DNA of 64,000 nucleotides, from NCBI GenBank assembly GCA_937982565.1, contig CALJLN010000034.1:62001-126000 (forward strand). The letters are read 5' to 3'. The notes beneath the pieces are model-generated. The model had not been told where the DNA came from and ran no database searches. It saw only the letters and a list, made by a program, of their open reading frames with translations. Position numbers and translations under genes: made by a program. Position 1 is the stretch's first letter, and every line of letters starts with the position of its first letter. Positions 46,723-55,698 of the stretch are shown in pieces. The stretch is from UBA2421 sp002343075. GTDB lineage: Bacteria > Planctomycetota > Phycisphaerae > Tepidisphaerales > Tepidisphaeraceae.

Positions 46723-47334
46723 ATGTTGACCCCAAACAGTTCTGTGTATCTCACCCTTTTCACCAGCGGTTCGAGTCGCGTTATCACGCCGGGCAAAGTG
46801 CTCGATACCTACGACAACACCGCGAAACTTCAGTTTCCCCTCGGATCTGAGTTGAAGGCTGGTGCGAAGCTGGTCATCTTTGCCGACTGGCGCGGCAAGT
46901 TTCACTCGCAGAGCGTTCTCATCAACAACGTGAAGGCCAGCAACGGCAACAGCGTCATCGATATCACCACCGATGCCGATCCGGTCTTGTGCAGCGAAGA
47001 AGAGACTTTCCGCATCAGCGCGCTCGGCCAGAACATCCTTCTGAGCGTCGATAACCAGATTAACTGCCAGTTGGCCGATCTGGGTGAAGAGGGCCTTTCT
47101 GTGATCACGCAGCAGCCGCTGCGGGTGGGGCAGAGTGTCTCGATCAACCTTACAGTTGATGGCATCTACGCCACGGGCACGATGTCGGTCGCCGGGCAGG
47201 AAAAGCTGCCGGGTGGTCAGACCGCGTTCACCCTGGAAGTGACCGAAAAGAAGTGCAATCTCCGCAAGAGCCTGGAATCGTTGAGCGCCACGCTCCAGCG
47301 AAAACAACTCCGCAAGCTGACGGCGGCGGCATAA
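46723..47334 (+). CDS. PilZ-domain protein
   Basis: 203 aa; GAGGAG lies about seven bases before the ATG. The N-terminal half (about 1-110) is a YcgR-N-like beta domain (LKAGAKLVIFADWRGKFHSQSVLINNVKASNGN). The C-terminal half has the PilZ-type NCQLADLGEEGLSVIT and VGQSVSINLTVDGI. The usual RxxxR switch arginines ahead of the barrel are not obvious (FRISALGQNILLSV in that place), so c-di-GMP binding is uncertain. A role in coupling c-di-GMP to motility or surface behaviour is plausible given the GGDEF-EAL protein in the window. Confidence 0.7.
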   Translation: MLTPNSSVYLTLFTSGSSRVITPGKVLDTYDNTAKLQFPLGSELKAGAKLVIFADWRGKFHSQSVLINNVKASNGNSVIDITTDADPVLCSEEETFRISALGQNILLSVDNQINCQLADLGEEGLSVITQQPLRVGQSVSINLTVDGIYATGTMSVAGQEKLPGGQTAFTLEVTEKKCNLRKSLESLSATLQRKQLRKLTAAA

Positions 47335-47417
47335 GTCGTGCGGGCGTTCTACCGCGCGATGCCCGGCGGAATGGATTTCGCGGCACCGAAGCGGCAACTT
47401 CAACGCACCGAGAATAT

Positions 47418-47464
47418 CACCGCGGTCGCGCGACGCAGGAGAGCCTGCTCGCGCGACCGCGGTG
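47418..47464. terminator. very strong 21-bp hairpin between convergent genes
   Basis: Left arm 47418-47433 (CACCGCGGTCGCGCGA) pairs perfectly over 16 bp with 47449-47464. Inside it, after one bulged C, GCAGG (47435-47439) pairs with CCTGC (47444-47448) around an AGAG loop. It lies between the PilZ gene (+, ends 47334) and the beta-barrel gene (-, ends 47594). There is no T-run, so it may act as an mRNA 3' stabiliser or a roadblock in both directions. Confidence 0.55.
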
Positions 47465-47593
47465 CATTGGTATTCCAGTGGGGCCGCACGTGGCTCGGTC
47501 GGTAAAGCGAGAAGCTCACGCAGCGGACGTTGGTCATTCCCGCCGCCGAGTGAGCCTCTTCGTTAACGCAAGTACTGCCGGAGTTCCTGGCAG

Positions 47594-48487
47594 CTAGAAC
47601 GACAGCACGAGCGAAGCCGTGATGCGGTAGCCGTAAAGGTCATCGCCGTCTGTAAGCGGAAACTCATATGCCGCCCGGATGGCGGCCCTTTGTGTGGGGC
47701 GAATCTCGGCCCCGACTGCCATGGTCACCACGTCATCTCCCCCGCCGAGGTTGGTGACATCGATTCCACTGAAACCGACCACTTCATCATTGGGGTTGAA
47801 TGTGTGGTAGCCATTCAACTCAACGGTTGGGCTGAACCAATCGCACACATAGTAATCGACGTGGGCATGCCAGCTAAGATAGTCGCTGTTGCCCAGAGGC
47901 TCATCCCCGCTGGTCCCGAAAAACACGTTGCCGGTCAGGCCGAGGTGTAGCCTGTCAAAGCCCTTGTTCACAGACCCCCAGAAGCGGACTTCGCCGTTGT
48001 TATGCAAGACCGATGGGTCGCCCACGGGAAACTCGTACCCGGCGCCGACGGCGGCATGCAACTGTTGTTCCCAGTTCTGCAGGAAGTTCCACTTCAAACC
48101 CGCTGCAATGTCATTGTACCCGGAGTCATTGCTCAGTCCGGCGTCGAGGTCGGTGTAGCCGTCCTTGTAGGCAACCAACTGCAGCGTGTCAGTCAGGGCC
48201 ACGCGCACCTGCGCCGCGTATACCTTCGCCGTCCCGCCGTTGATCACCCCGCCTGTGGGGAAGTCGTGATAGAGAAAGTAGGCACGAATGTCGGTGGTTA
48301 CGAACGAGTCCTCATGAAAGTAGGGCGAGGTCATCGGATGCACGAAGCGGTGCTGAGGCTGATATGCAGCCGGGGTGCTGCCCTTGAAGTCTTTTCCAAA
48401 CAGCACAAAGTCGGCGTGCTGTGCGCCGGCCTGCGAAGCTAGTCCTGCCAATACCATCGCAGCCAATCCCGAACGAAGCGGTTTCAT
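47594..48487 (-). CDS. predicted outer-membrane beta-barrel protein
   Basis: 297 aa; AAGGAG lies about seven bases before the ATG. Signal peptide MKPLRSGLAAMVLAGLASQAGA, cut before QHADF. The mature protein is rich in alternating aromatic strands and Gly turns (VGAGYEFPVGDPS, LHLGLTGNVFFGT, VDYYVCDWFSPTVELNGYHTF) and ends in YRITASLVLSF with a terminal Phe, the usual outer-membrane barrel signature. It is divergent from nrfH with 181 bp between starts. I know no named family for it; a role in uptake of small molecules is possible. Confidence 0.7.
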   Translation of the reverse strand: MKPLRSGLAAMVLAGLASQAGAQHADFVLFGKDFKGSTPAAYQPQHRFVHPMTSPYFHEDSFVTTDIRAYFLYHDFPTGGVINGGTAKVYAAQVRVALTDTLQLVAYKDGYTDLDAGLSNDSGYNDIAAGLKWNFLQNWEQQLHAAVGAGYEFPVGDPSVLHNNGEVRFWGSVNKGFDRLHLGLTGNVFFGTSGDEPLGNSDYLSWHAHVDYYVCDWFSPTVELNGYHTFNPNDEVVGFSGIDVTNLGGGDDVVTMAVGAEIRPTQRAAIRAAYEFPLTDGDDLYGYRITASLVLSF

Positions 48488-48668
48488 CTGTTACTCCTTC
48501 TAAGATACAGTTCAAAAACCTTAATCAGATCAAAAGATCGAATCATCTTTTTAATAGATCGGATGGCCTCTGTCAACAGATCAGTTAAAAGATAAAGACG
48601 ACAAAAAATGGGACTCTGATGCTCCCTCTCTTGATAAAGCGACGGAAAATTCCGATAATTGGCTTGTG
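48488..48668. promoter_or_regulatory. AT-rich divergent control region of the barrel gene and nrfHA
   Basis: The DNA from about 48500 to 48660 is much richer in A+T than its surroundings. It contains AGATC four times in 55 bp (GATC at 48528, 48536, 48557 and 48579), a 7-bp inverted repeat AAAAGAT-n6-ATCTTTT, and a near-palindrome AACAGATCAGTT at 48575-48586. It looks like a regulated promoter region; none of the motifs matches FNR or NsrR well enough to name. Confidence 0.5.
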
Positions 48669-49145
48669 ATGCGTGGTCCAAGCCCCAATCGATCGATTCG
48701 GCCGTGGCTTGCTCTGGCCATCCCCATCGGGCTTGCCGCCGGGCTTGGGCTTTACACGTTTAGCTACGCAGAGGGGTTGTCCTACCTCAGCAATGACCCC
48801 GGCGCCTGCAACAACTGCCACATCATGAATGATCAATACAACGGCTGGTTGAAGGGGTCGCATCATGCGGTGGCCACGTGCAACGATTGCCATGTGCCCG
48901 CGGGGTTTGTCGAGAAGTATCTGAGCAAGGCGGCGAACGGCTATCACCATAGCAAGGGCTTTACGCTCCAGGATTTTCACGAGCCGATCATGATTAAGGC
49001 GAACAACGCGAAGATTCTGCAGGACAACTGCCTGAGGTGTCACGGCGATCTTGTGCACGAAGTCGTCGCCGGTGCCACCACCGCCGCCGACGCCGTAAAG
49101 TGCGTGCACTGCCATCGGAGCGTGGGGCACGGCCCGACGCGATAG
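48669..49145 (+). CDS. nrfH: cytochrome c nitrite reductase small subunit (NrfH, NapC/NirT family)
   Basis: 158 aa from the ATG at 48669 (a GTG lies three bases before it). An N-terminal membrane helix (about 12-32, WLALAIPIGLAAGLGLYTF) anchors the protein, and the four heme c sites are CNNCH, CNDCH, CLRCH and CVHCH. The first is followed by xM, giving the Met ligand seen in NrfH. It takes electrons from menaquinol and passes them to NrfA. nrfA follows 62 bp downstream. Confidence 0.93.
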   Translation: MRGPSPNRSIRPWLALAIPIGLAAGLGLYTFSYAEGLSYLSNDPGACNNCHIMNDQYNGWLKGSHHAVATCNDCHVPAGFVEKYLSKAANGYHHSKGFTLQDFHEPIMIKANNAKILQDNCLRCHGDLVHEVVAGATTAADAVKCVHCHRSVGHGPTR

Positions 49146-49207
49146 CTTTTGCGGGCATACGTTTCGCGACGAGTGAGGAAGCTGAACACTGAAACGAGGA
49201 GACGGCG

Positions 49208-50788
49208 ATGTCAGAACCCAAACGACGCAAGGTAGTCATTCCCTTCGTGGCCACCGCGGTCGTTACCGCGCTGCTCACTGCTGGCGTTGCCTACATGCTG
49301 GTCAACATCTTCACCCGCAAGCAGGAAGCGCGCAATCCGTATCTTAAATTGGTGAATGTCGATGAAACCACGACCGACCCCCGGGTGTGGGGGACGAACT
49401 GGCCCCGGCAGTTTGACGGCTACTCCAGAACCGTCGATCAGACCCACACCCGCTACGGCGGATCGGAGGGGGCGATTCCAGAATCGCGCATCGAGCGCGA
49501 TCCGTGGCTGAAGCGCATGTTCCTGGGCTACGCATTCAGCCTCGATTTTCGTGACCGCCGGGGTCATGCATTTATGTTGTACGATCAGGAACAGACGCTC
49601 AGGGTCACGGAGCGGGCGCAAACGGGTGCCTGCCTGCATTGTCACTCCGCGGCCACGACAACCTGGCGACGGATTGGGCTGGAATCAGAGGGCAAGACGC
49701 TCGCCGATGCCCACGGATTCGACTGGCCCGCGGTGATGACAGGGTTCAAGGCGCTCAGCGCCATGTCATACGTTGACGCGCACGCCGAGTTAATGAAAAC
49801 ACCCGATGGCAGCACCGAGAGCTTTCGAGACAGCATCGTCCCGGCCGACAAACCAGCGACCACTCAGCAGGCGCTGGCGGCACATGTCGGCGAAGCGCAC
49901 CCGGTTTCCTGCGTCGATTGCCACGATCCACAGAATATGGAATTGCGCGTGACGCGCCCCGGGTTTGTCACGGGAATTGCCAAGCTGGCGGCCTCTAATG
50001 AACCCACGCCGCACCTTCCCAGCATCGAGCGCTGGCGGAAGGGAAATCGCAGCAAGGCGTATGACCCCAACGTCGATGCGACCCGCCAGGAAATGCGATC
50101 ATTTTCCTGCGCGCAGTGTCATGTGGAGTATTACTGCGGCCCGAAGGCGACCCTGTTTTTTCCCTGGGATAACGGCTTGAAGGTCGAGCAGATCGAAAAG
50201 CTGTACGAGGAGATGAAGTTTCCCGATGGAAAGCCGTTTCTGGATTTCGTTCACACCGAGACGGGCGCGCCAATCTTCAAGGCGCAGCACCCGGAGTTTG
50301 AGCTGTGGAGCCAGGGGGTTCACGCCCGGGCGGGTGTGTCGTGTGCGGATTGCCATATGCCTTACACCCGAGAAGGGGCGATGAAGGTAAGTGACCACTG
50401 GGTGAGAAGCCCGCTGCTCAACATCAATCGATCGTGCCAGCCATGCCATCAGGTGGCCGAGGAAGAGTTGGCGGCGCGCGTGCAGACGATCCAGGATCGA
50501 AATCACGCGCTCATGAGCCGCGCCGGACACGCTGTTGATGGCATGATCAGCGCCATCGTTGCCGCGAAGGCGGCCGGGGCCAATGACGAGCAACTCAAAC
50601 ACGCCCGCGAGTTACAACGTCGGGCACAGTGGCGGCTCGATTTTGTGAACGCTGAGAACAGTATGGGCTTCCATGCCCCGCAGGAGGCGGCGCGGATTCT
50701 TGGCGAATCGATCGATTATGCACGGCAAGGCGAGCTGGCGGCAACAAGGTGGAAGAACCCCCCGCCGGCGACTCAGCCGGGGCGATAG
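49208..50788 (+). CDS. nrfA: ammonia-forming cytochrome c nitrite reductase catalytic subunit
   Basis: 526 aa; GAGGAG precedes the ATG. Reduces nitrite to ammonium with six electrons at a periplasmic pentaheme centre. A hydrophobic N-terminus (about 10-33) is probably a signal anchor. Heme sites: CLHCH (142-146), CVDCH, CAQCH, CADCH and CQPCH. Active-site neighbours are present: an Arg (RGHAFMLYDQ), Tyr in CAQCHVEYYC and His in GVHARAGVSCADCHMP. The first heme has CxxCH where most NrfA have CxxCK, a variant known from some epsilonproteobacteria. With nrfH it supports dissimilatory nitrite ammonification or nitrite/NO detoxification. Confidence 0.93.
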   Translation: MSEPKRRKVVIPFVATAVVTALLTAGVAYMLVNIFTRKQEARNPYLKLVNVDETTTDPRVWGTNWPRQFDGYSRTVDQTHTRYGGSEGAIPESRIERDPWLKRMFLGYAFSLDFRDRRGHAFMLYDQEQTLRVTERAQTGACLHCHSAATTTWRRIGLESEGKTLADAHGFDWPAVMTGFKALSAMSYVDAHAELMKTPDGSTESFRDSIVPADKPATTQQALAAHVGEAHPVSCVDCHDPQNMELRVTRPGFVTGIAKLAASNEPTPHLPSIERWRKGNRSKAYDPNVDATRQEMRSFSCAQCHVEYYCGPKATLFFPWDNGLKVEQIEKLYEEMKFPDGKPFLDFVHTETGAPIFKAQHPEFELWSQGVHARAGVSCADCHMPYTREGAMKVSDHWVRSPLLNINRSCQPCHQVAEEELAARVQTIQDRNHALMSRAGHAVDGMISAIVAAKAAGANDEQLKHARELQRRAQWRLDFVNAENSMGFHAPQEAARILGESIDYARQGELAATRWKNPPPATQPGR

Positions 50789-50824
50789 ACTCGAAAGTGT
50801 GATTTCGGCCACGCGGATGGCGCA

Positions 50825-51274
50825 TCAATCGGCGAGCCGCAGTCTTGGAGACGGCGCGGATCGACCAGGGGCATTGAAATGCAACATCTGTCGATTGAAT
50901 CGCATGGCGCCTTCGTACCAACCTTGCACCGTCTTGCGGCAGCGGTAGATGACGCATTCGATGTGAACCTCTTCGCCCTCGGGCGTGAGAAGGGTCACCC
51001 ACCCGCCGTAGCCCAGGGGGAGAACGTGCTGGGTGATGAAGCCGGCACCGCGGGCGTCGGCGTCGCGGATGTAGAGTGCACGCGGCGAGGCGTCGGCGAG
51101 ATCGGAGTAGAGTTGCAGGCGCGCGTCGGCGCGAAAGCGGGATCGCGCCTGTGACCGTCGATCCCACGAAGGCGCATCGCATGCGTCCATCGCCGAGAGG
51201 ATAAGTTCAACCTCCGGCGGGCGAACGTTGCTGTTTTGTTCGATTGTGGTCGGCTGTTCTGATTCGATTACCAA
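50825..51274 (-). CDS. PilZ-like small protein
   Basis: 149 aa from a TTG at 51274, supported by GGAGG six bases upstream. The middle (RRSQARSRFRADARLQLYSD, about 39-58) has the Arg-rich entry typical of PilZ domains, followed by DADARGAGFITQHVLPLGYGGWV (a D-x-S/A-x-x-G turn) and ECVIYRCRKTVQGWYEGAMRF, matching the strand order of a PilZ barrel. It may bind cyclic di-GMP. It converges on nrfA with 36 bp between stops and has no obvious operon partner. Confidence 0.65.
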   Translation of the reverse strand: MVIESEQPTTIEQNSNVRPPEVELILSAMDACDAPSWDRRSQARSRFRADARLQLYSDLADASPRALYIRDADARGAGFITQHVLPLGYGGWVTLLTPEGEEVHIECVIYRCRKTVQGWYEGAMRFNRQMLHFNAPGRSAPSPRLRLAD

Positions 51275-51503
51275 GCAGGCCTCCGATTCAATCCCGAGAA
51301 GATGAGGTACGATTCAGCCCGAGGCCAGGCAAACGATGAAGCGAATGCGCGTGCCGGTCTCCGGCGAGCGTAGGCGGGGCCACCTCCCACCGGGCAGTGT
51401 AAATCGTGCAGCCGTTACAGGCGGAACCCGCGGGGGGCATATTGAGACCTGCCCAAGCGCAATACCGTGAACCGAATGCCGCGCGCTGGCGATAGCACTC
51501 AAT

Positions 51504-52805
51504 GTGAGGCTTAGAACAACAGTCGCCAGGGGAGCGTGCATTGCAGCCGTGGCCGTTGCAATGGGTGTGGGGCGGCCTGCGGCACCCGAGTCGCAAATTC
51601 TGATTGCCCAGCTAGCAGATGACTCATTTGCTGTCCGCGAGCGGGCGCAGCAGGAACTGATTGAAACGGGCGAAGCGCTGGTCGAGTCGATCAAGGCAGC
51701 GCTGGCCATCAGCACCGACGAAGAGCAGCGGCAACGGCTCGACTCCATTTTGAAGCAGATCAGCGAAGATGCCGTGCTGGGAGCATCGCGCATCACGCTT
51801 TCAATGCGCGATGCCCCGCTTGATGAAGTGGTCGCGGAGATCAACCGACAGGTGCGTGGCGCGCCAGTCCGCTACGCCCGCGACAACTGGAACAAGCTAC
51901 CCGGCCCCCGGGTGACGCTCGAAGCGCGCCGCCAGCCGTTGTGGGCGGTGCTGCGGGAAATCTGTACCCAAGTCGGCACGCTCGACATATCACCCGGCGA
52001 CGACGGCGTGCGACTGTCGCTCGGGTGCGGGGCACTTTCTCGCGCCCCTGCGTCGGTGAGCGGGCCAATGCTCATCGTGGCTTCGCGCATTGCTCACCAG
52101 AAAACCGTCGAACTCGCGCAGGGGTTGCATCGAACGAGCGATTTCGCAGTTCATTTCACAGCCATTGCCGAACCCAAGCTCAAGGTGATGCCCGGTGCCG
52201 CGACGGTGCGGCTGAAGTCTGCACTCGACGACCTTGGGAACAACATGCTGCCTCAGGGCCATGTCGATGAGACGTATGGCGGGGGGTCGCCATTCTGGTC
52301 GTTTCAGTCGAAGCTCGCGTATCCCGCAACGCCTGGCCGGGTCATTCAGCGAATCTCGGGCGAAATCACATTCAACGCCGCCAGCCGTTTCGAAACGATC
52401 GAGCTGACGGACTGGATCAATCAGCGGGGCAGCTTCGAGCGGTTTGGCGATTTTGACTTTGTTATACAACGCGTGACCGCGCTGGGTGACAGCCGTTACG
52501 AAGTGACCGTCGCCGCGGTGGCGCCGGCGAATGACCCGGACGCCTACAACCGGCTGCAGCAGGTCCTCTATGCGGCCGATCTGCGGGTGTTTGATGCGCA
52601 GGGCCGGGCCATCTTCCGCACCGCGGGGCCGAGTTTTGCGCCAACGGACCGATCAAACCTGATCGAGATGACAAGCATCTTTGACCGCAGCATCTCCGAC
52701 GGCCGGCCAGCCCCGGGGGAGGCGAGCACGATTGCGTGGCGGGTGCCTGTGGAGACCAGGCTAATCACGGTACCGTTTGAGCTGAACAACCTGCCGATGC
52801 CTTAG
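51504..52805 (+). CDS. secreted planctomycete protein of unknown function
   Basis: 433 aa from a GTG start without a clear ribosome binding site. A probable signal peptide (about 5-24, TTVARGACIAAVAVAMG) precedes a HEAT-like helical segment with LADDSFAVRERAQQELIETGEALVESIKAALA, the 'DD.F.vRe.A...L...G' element common in planctomycete proteins, then a region (about 95-160; MRDAPLDEVVAEINRQVRG, QPLWAVLREICTQ) resembling secretin/TonB short N-terminal (STN-like) folds, and a beta-rich C-terminal half. No enzyme motif is visible. It may be an envelope scaffold. Confidence 0.65.
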   Translation: MRLRTTVARGACIAAVAVAMGVGRPAAPESQILIAQLADDSFAVRERAQQELIETGEALVESIKAALAISTDEEQRQRLDSILKQISEDAVLGASRITLSMRDAPLDEVVAEINRQVRGAPVRYARDNWNKLPGPRVTLEARRQPLWAVLREICTQVGTLDISPGDDGVRLSLGCGALSRAPASVSGPMLIVASRIAHQKTVELAQGLHRTSDFAVHFTAIAEPKLKVMPGAATVRLKSALDDLGNNMLPQGHVDETYGGGSPFWSFQSKLAYPATPGRVIQRISGEITFNAASRFETIELTDWINQRGSFERFGDFDFVIQRVTALGDSRYEVTVAAVAPANDPDAYNRLQQVLYAADLRVFDAQGRAIFRTAGPSFAPTDRSNLIEMTSIFDRSISDGRPAPGEASTIAWRVPVETRLITVPFELNNLPMP

Positions 52806-52895
52806 CGGCGTGCTTCCGGGATTCGCGTGCGGTGGCGGTGCCGCGATGATTCAGCGATCAGACTAACAACCAAACACTGCAACCTGCGGCGAGAG

Positions 52896-55469
52896 TCAGA
52901 CGCCGGGTGGAAGTACATCGGCGGCAATGCGCGCGTCGGGCCGGTCTTCAATCCGGATCGCCGCGAACGGCGACACGCTCGCCGCAACGGGCGCGCCGGT
53001 GGGCCGGGCGACGGGGAGCGACTGGCCGAAATTGGCGGCGAGGATCGTGAAATCGTTTAAGTTCACCATCCCGTCGTAACTAAAATCACCTTGTGCGAAG
53101 TTGCGCGGCGAGAAGCCGAAGTTGGCGGCAAGGATGGTAAAGTCGTCGAGGCTCACGCTGCGGCTGCGATTGGCATCGCCGGCGAGCACGAAGAAGTTAA
53201 ACAGGAAGTTATCCCCGCCGACACCGTTGCTGTTTCCGTCGAGCATGTTTCCTGCCACATCCGCCACACCGGAAGCGGCGATGACGGCGGTGTAGTTGCC
53301 GTCGGCGAGAATGCCAGCCGGCGGGCCGGCGACCCCGGGGAAAGTGAGCGCAGCGGTGTTGGCTCCTGCGTTGTAGTTCAGCGAAAGTGCTCCGCCGGGT
53401 ACGGGCTGCGCCGTGGTGGTGTTGGTGACTGCTACATTGGCGAGGGTGGGCGATACCGCCAGCGGCTCATTAAAGGTAAACGATGCCGAGTGGCCCGTGG
53501 CAAACGCGAAAGCCGCGGTAGAAACCCGCGGCGGCGTTGTGTCGATCGTGACGACCAGCGCCGGCGAGTTGGGACTGGTGCCGTTGGCATTGGTCGCCGT
53601 CGCGGTGACGTTGTAGGTGCCGTCTGGAATGCTCGAAGCCACGATCGTCCACGCGCCGCCGGCGCTGGCGGTCGTAGTGCCGATGAAGAGTGCGCCGGCG
53701 AACAACTGCACCGAGCTGTTTGCCAGGGCTGTGCCTGAAAAAGTAGGCGTGCTGATGTTGGTGATGTTGTCCGTGTTGCTCGCGCCCGAGTCGCTCGCCG
53801 CTGCAAGATCGGGCGCGCTCGGCGGCGGGGGAATTGAGACCCCGGACGAAAAATTGGCAAGCCGGGTGCCCCATCGGCCTTCTTCTGTAAGAAATGGCAT
53901 GCCTTGCGTGCGTGCGTACTGATTAAACGCCCAGAATGACCCATCGGCAGGATCGAGCGCGATGGAATTGTAATCGCCCCATCGGTTGAGGTTGGACTGG
54001 TTTGCGGGCGAGAAGTAGGTTCGGACGTAAAACGCCTCGCCCGCCGCGTAGGCCGTCGCCGGTTGTGTCGTTCCGGGGGCATCGCTGGCTAGTCGGATTG
54101 TGTAACCCGCTGAGGGGAAAATGCCGGAGTTGCTCGCCGCAAACCCAACCGCGAGCACGCCCGAGTTATCGACCGCGACCGAGGGCAGGAATGTATGCGT
54201 CGCGGCGCCGAGTTCTTCCCCGCCGACCAGGCCGGTATCGGCGAGCGTGGGGGTGCCGGTGGCGCCTGCGTTCACGCGATACCACTTTGCGGTGGTCTGT
54301 CCGGCGTTTGCGCCGGACAGGGGAAGCGAGTTGTGCGCAAAATAGAGATTGCCGTTGTTCCAGACCGCGTTGCTGGTGATGCGCCTGTCGCCGGTACGAA
54401 TCGTGACGCCCGTGCCCGATTGCGGTGCGCCGGGCAGCAGGGCGTTGGGGTCATCCACATTTCCGCCCTGGCTGACAAACGCGCTGGTGAATGCCGGCGC
54501 GGTGAGGGGATTCGTCAGCCGCACGACCAGCACAAAATCATCGCCATTGACGTCTTGCCAGCCGGCGGAGTTAACGAAAAACGTGCCCAGCCCGCTCGGC
54601 TGCGCGCCATACATCATCGCGGGTTGTAGCGCAAAGACGCCAGCCACGTTGGCTTGTCCGGTGGCGGCGAATACGTCATGGGTGGTGAATGACAGAATGC
54701 CGGTGTCGTAAAGCTGCGCCTTGTCGATTATCTGCAAGCGGTTGCCGGCGTACGCGAATGTGCCAAACCGAAATTGCGTTGACGAAACGTAGATCGCTTC
54801 ATCGTCAACCGCGAGCGTTGAGAAATCCGCCCAGCTTGCCTGCCCGCCGATGGTAATGTTTGTGTTGATCGAGCGGACGGTCCAGGTGCCATTCGGGTCG
54901 GCATCGTCGCTCGCCGCGATGAACAGCCGCGAGGAGTTACTGGGCGCGCCTTCGCTGATATCGGTGCGATCGAGCGCGGTTACAATCCATCGGGCGGAAA
55001 AGTGATCGTAAGCCACGCGCGGATTGCCCAGATCAGTCAGAGGCAGGCCTTGAAAGAAGTTGAACAGACTGCTCTGAAATGTCTGCGCGCCGGCCTTGGT
55101 GTGAAAGGTGATGGCGGCGCTGACAGCATGCACCACATGCGCCGGCCCGGCGGCGACGGCGGGGTCGGGGGGGATCGTCCCAAAAGAACCGGGGCCTGCG
55201 TTGAGCGCCCCCTCTTGCTCGAAATTCACGCCTTCTATTGTCGTCGTGGGCGTGGGCGCGGGCTGTGGATCGGATTGCATGACAGCCGGGCCATCGAAAC
55301 GGATCGCCGGCCGCAGACCGAGCAGGGACGACGTCGGGCCGGCGAGCGCAATCGCGGGATCGACCGAAATCGCACCGCCGCTGAGCAGCCGGCGCGCGTC
55401 GAGTGCTTCAAGGGCCACCCTACCCACGGCACGGGCAAGAGCGGGGCGTGTTTGTCGTTGGTCGCTCAT
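52896..55469 (-). CDS. LEPR-motif secreted protein with Ig-like and dockerin-like domains
   Basis: 857 aa; AGAGGAAAA lies before the ATG. The LEPR motif is EALDARRLLSGG (about 21-32). A long beta region of propeller-like character (about 75-560; DPAVAAGPAHVVHAVSA, RWIVTALDRTD) is followed by an Ig-like domain (about 590-665, STPTFSGTALANSSVQLF), a second beta domain, and a duplicated calcium-loop module at about 762-815: GDANRSRSVSLDDFTILAANFG and GDFSYDGMVNLNDFTILAANFG. That pair matches type I dockerins, which bind cohesins or act as planctomycete surface tags. No cohesin is visible in the window. Confidence 0.85.
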   Translation of the reverse strand: MSDQRQTRPALARAVGRVALEALDARRLLSGGAISVDPAIALAGPTSSLLGLRPAIRFDGPAVMQSDPQPAPTPTTTIEGVNFEQEGALNAGPGSFGTIPPDPAVAAGPAHVVHAVSAAITFHTKAGAQTFQSSLFNFFQGLPLTDLGNPRVAYDHFSARWIVTALDRTDISEGAPSNSSRLFIAASDDADPNGTWTVRSINTNITIGGQASWADFSTLAVDDEAIYVSSTQFRFGTFAYAGNRLQIIDKAQLYDTGILSFTTHDVFAATGQANVAGVFALQPAMMYGAQPSGLGTFFVNSAGWQDVNGDDFVLVVRLTNPLTAPAFTSAFVSQGGNVDDPNALLPGAPQSGTGVTIRTGDRRITSNAVWNNGNLYFAHNSLPLSGANAGQTTAKWYRVNAGATGTPTLADTGLVGGEELGAATHTFLPSVAVDNSGVLAVGFAASNSGIFPSAGYTIRLASDAPGTTQPATAYAAGEAFYVRTYFSPANQSNLNRWGDYNSIALDPADGSFWAFNQYARTQGMPFLTEEGRWGTRLANFSSGVSIPPPPSAPDLAAASDSGASNTDNITNISTPTFSGTALANSSVQLFAGALFIGTTTASAGGAWTIVASSIPDGTYNVTATATNANGTSPNSPALVVTIDTTPPRVSTAAFAFATGHSASFTFNEPLAVSPTLANVAVTNTTTAQPVPGGALSLNYNAGANTAALTFPGVAGPPAGILADGNYTAVIAASGVADVAGNMLDGNSNGVGGDNFLFNFFVLAGDANRSRSVSLDDFTILAANFGFSPRNFAQGDFSYDGMVNLNDFTILAANFGQSLPVARPTGAPVAASVSPFAAIRIEDRPDARIAADVLPPGV

Positions 55470-55698
55470 CGTTTTCCTCTTACGCCCAGCGCCCGTCCCG
55501 GCGAACTGGCTGGAAGAATACCACGCGAAATCGGCAGCGGAGGAATTATAGCGATGTCTTGGCGGGGCCGGATAGGGATTCGCCGCATTGTGCGAGACCG
55601 GAGGTCGTTACAATCATTACAATCATTGCAGCCGATAAGAGTCGCCCCAATTTACGGCGCACCCATGTTTGGGGCGCGGCGGGTCACTGATGCGGGCG

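Noticed and set aside
48521..48590. Candidate FNR box (TTAATCAGATCAA) and NsrR box ahead of nrfH
   Set aside because: The FNR half-sites are one base too close and one is imperfect, and the NsrR-like repeat has the wrong spacing, so I do not name the regulator.
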